Of a DNA stretch of 5,993 nucleotides, positions 4,560 through 5,993 are shown piece after piece. The DNA lies in assembly GCA_937920455.1 (NCBI GenBank), contig CALETX010000217.1:1-5993 (forward strand). The letters run 5' to 3'. The notes under the pieces are model-generated. The model saw only the letters and a list, made by a program, of their open reading frames with translations, was not told the DNA's origin and made no database searches. Position 1 is the stretch's first letter. The number at the start of each line of letters is the position of its first letter. The stretch comes from an uncultured bacterium. GTDB lineage: Bacteria; Verrucomicrobiota; Kiritimatiellia; UBA8416; CALETX01. A program made the translations under genes and the position numbers.

Positions 4560-5896
4560 CCCGATCCTGAGCCTGGCACAATGCCTTCGGCCGTCCATTG
4601 CGGCCATTTTTCCAGAACTTCGCCGGCGAGGTACAGAGAGCCTGCGATGCATAGCACCGTCCCCTCGACCGATGCCCATTCAATCCCCTGTCTAACGGCT
4701 TCGTCAAGAGTAGCCTCCTGAACATCCCAGCCGGCATCCCTGCACGCCCGCGCCAGAAGTGAAGACTGCAAGCCTCTCCCGGTCCGTAGCGGCACGGCCC
4801 AGGCACGCCTGACAACGCGACTCAAAGCGCCGCAAAAGCCTGAAGTATCTTTGTCGTCACACATGCCAACGATCAGCCCCACCTGTCGTTCGACACCCAG
4901 GTCTTTCAAGGCTTCACCCAGAGCCTTCGCCCCGCCAGGGTTGTGTGCTCCGTCAAGAATCGTCACAGGATCTTTGCACAAAACCTGCAGCCTTGCGGGC
5001 CAGAGGGTTTTTGATACCCCCTCCCGCAGGGCTTCGACAGAGACGACCTCCTCACCTGCGCACCTGTTGACGACCTCCAGCGCTGCCACTGCAACAGCAA
5101 GATTGCCAAGCTGGTGTCTGCCCAGTAAGGGAAGCCGCAGTGTGCCGTAGTCGCGTTCTGCGCCGCGGATAACAACCTTCTGACCGCCAATATCCGCTGA
5201 AATCCTCGTCACCGAAACAGCCTCGGACGCCAGAACAACAGGCGCACCCAGATCAGCAGCGGTTTTGCGGATTTCCTCCAACGCCTCTGCCGGCTGATCT
5301 GACACCACCACCGGCCGGCCTTTTTTTATTATGCCGGCCTTTTCGCGGGCGATTGACCGCAGGTCCGGACCTAAATAACGGGTATGCTCGATGCTGATGG
5401 GCGTGATCACAGACACCAGAGGATTCACCACATTAGTGGCGTCAAGCCGGCCTCCCATGCCTGTCTCGATCACCGCGATCCTTGCGCCCTTTCGCCGGAA
5501 GTATTCAAAGGCCATCGCAGTGGTGCATTCAAAAAAAGTCACGCGCCGCCCGCTTTGAATGTCGGTCTGCTTGATTGCGGGGCGCATTTCCTTGAAGAGC
5601 TCGGCCAGTTCAGAATCGGATATTTCGAAGCCGTTCACCCGAATCCGCTCGTTGAACCGCACCAGATGCGGCGAGGTATAAAGACCCGTCCGCAAGCCGG
5701 TTTGCCTGAGCGCAGAATCAATGAGGGCGCATACCGAACCCTTGCCGTTCGTTCCCGCAACATGCACAGCACCGAAAGACAGATGCGGACTGCCTATTCG
5801 CTCAAAGAGGCCGGCCACGACTTCGAGCCCCATCCTGATCCCAAAGTTCTGGCGTTTGTAAAGTTCTTCAAGTTGGATTCGGAGTTCAGTGTCCAT
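4550..5896 (-). CDS. folC: Bifunctional dihydrofolate synthase / folylpolyglutamate synthase
   Basis: A 448-residue Mur-ligase-family enzyme. It joins L-glutamate to dihydropteroate (giving dihydrofolate) and extends folate gamma-glutamyl tails, using ATP in the cytosol. Landmarks in order: FGIRMGLE near 18-25; P-loop GTNGKGS (48-54); folate loop TSPHL (74-78) followed by FNERIRVNG; ETGMGGRLDATN (144-155); SIEHTRYLG with H171; REKAGIIKKGRP with K186, the position that is carbamylated in family members; WPARLQ (299-304); LDGAHNP (314-320) in the C-terminal domain. Length and all motifs are complete. Whether both activities are present cannot be told from motifs alone. It is first in a minus-strand operon with the Nudix and deaminase genes. 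ATG 5896 has no visible Shine-Dalgarno, but the next methionine (residue 22) would remove conserved sequence. A T7 tract at 5321-5327 encodes Lys191-Lys192. Confidence 0.96.
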   Translation of the reverse strand: MDTELRIQLEELYKRQNFGIRMGLEVVAGLFERIGSPHLSFGAVHVAGTNGKGSVCALIDSALRQTGLRTGLYTSPHLVRFNERIRVNGFEISDSELAELFKEMRPAIKQTDIQSGRRVTFFECTTAMAFEYFRRKGARIAVIETGMGGRLDATNVVNPLVSVITPISIEHTRYLGPDLRSIAREKAGIIKKGRPVVVSDQPAEALEEIRKTAADLGAPVVLASEAVSVTRISADIGGQKVVIRGAERDYGTLRLPLLGRHQLGNLAVAVAALEVVNRCAGEEVVSVEALREGVSKTLWPARLQVLCKDPVTILDGAHNPGGAKALGEALKDLGVERQVGLIVGMCDDKDTSGFCGALSRVVRRAWAVPLRTGRGLQSSLLARACRDAGWDVQEATLDEAVRQGIEWASVEGTVLCIAGSLYLAGEVLEKWPQWTAEGIVPGSGSGWR

Positions 5897-5993
5897 TTAC
5901 GTAGCGGTATTTTTCGACCACGAGAAAATTCCAAATGCTTCATCGCAAGCGGATCTGATGAAAGTGCTTCTCATTCTCGCTCTTATGCGGTGT
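5889..5993 (+). CDS. Start of a divergent gene, possibly NYN-domain (PIN-like) nuclease, partial
   Basis: 35 codons run open from GTG 5889 to the window edge. A GGAG (5881-5884) lies 4 nt before the GTG. The peptide begins with short polar residues, then a hydrophobic strand and acid YVAVFFDHEKIP, followed by a helix-like ADLMKVLLILALM. A buried beta strand ending in Asp followed by D/E-N/K-[IV] is how NYN domains (LabA/DUF88, PIN-like ribonucleases) start, the Asp binding metal. An ATG at 5958 is also in frame, but it would drop this strand. The start overlaps the folC start by 8 nt on the opposite strand, which is unusual. Too little is visible to confirm the family. The opposite strand is also open here, but its peptide looks random. 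Confidence 0.4.
   Translation, partial: MSIYVAVFFDHEKIPNASSQADLMKVLLILALMRC

Noticed and set aside
4560..4679. 40-residue N-terminal extension of the Nudix protein from a start at 4679
   Set aside because: It would lie wholly within folC in another frame, is Arg/Gly-rich without a motif, and the Nudix fold starts right after the ATG at 4559.
5314..5344. GC-rich stem plus T-run resembling an intrinsic terminator on the plus strand
   Set aside because: It lies inside folC, no plus-strand gene precedes it, and the T7 run is in the loop rather than after the stem. The sequence is explained by the conserved EKAGIIKKGRP coding segment.

Overview
The window is bacterial, moderately GC-rich by eye, and gene-dense. 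It has Shine-Dalgarno sites and ordinary housekeeping and accessory genes, with no RNA gene, transposase, phage gene or CRISPR array. A discoidin-like exported protein, a PIG-L/LmbE deacetylase beside a divergent NagB-like sugar isomerase, and a Thermotoga-type single-cluster ferredoxin suggest an anaerobic glycan-degrading bacterium. The PVC group (Lentisphaerota, Kiritimatiellota, Planctomycetes) is my best guess. That is inference from gene content, with no phylogenetic marker behind it.

Layout: (1) 1-827, minus strand: N-terminal 275 codons of an exported protein of unknown function, cut by the left edge. (2) 828-1271: intergenic region between divergent genes, rich in signals: a long imperfect hairpin (931-981), a 7-bp dyad (1120-1149) and a close match to a sigma-54 promoter (1210-1225) in front of the ferredoxin. 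(3) 1272-1460, plus: small [4Fe-4S] ferredoxin. (4) 1723-3517, plus: two-gene unit, PIG-L/LmbE deacetylase then a glucosamine-6-phosphate deaminase/isomerase homologue with altered active-site residues. (5) 3518-3596: short convergent gap. (6) 5896 down to 3597, minus: tight operon folC - Nudix hydrolase - guanine/cytidine-type deaminase, with an overlapping folC/Nudix junction. (7) 5889-5993, plus: start of a second divergent gene, perhaps a NYN-domain protein, cut by the right edge and overlapping the folC start.

How they may work together: the deacetylase and NagB-like pair would remove an acetyl group from an N-acetylated amino sugar and then isomerise or deaminate the product, but changed residues in the second enzyme argue against plain NagB chemistry. 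In the minus operon FolC makes dihydrofolate and polyglutamylated folates. The Nudix enzyme could be a pterin or other nucleotide pyrophosphohydrolase and the deaminase acts on a base or nucleoside, so the operon looks devoted to folate/nucleotide metabolism. The ferredoxin stands alone and appears to have its own regulated promoter.
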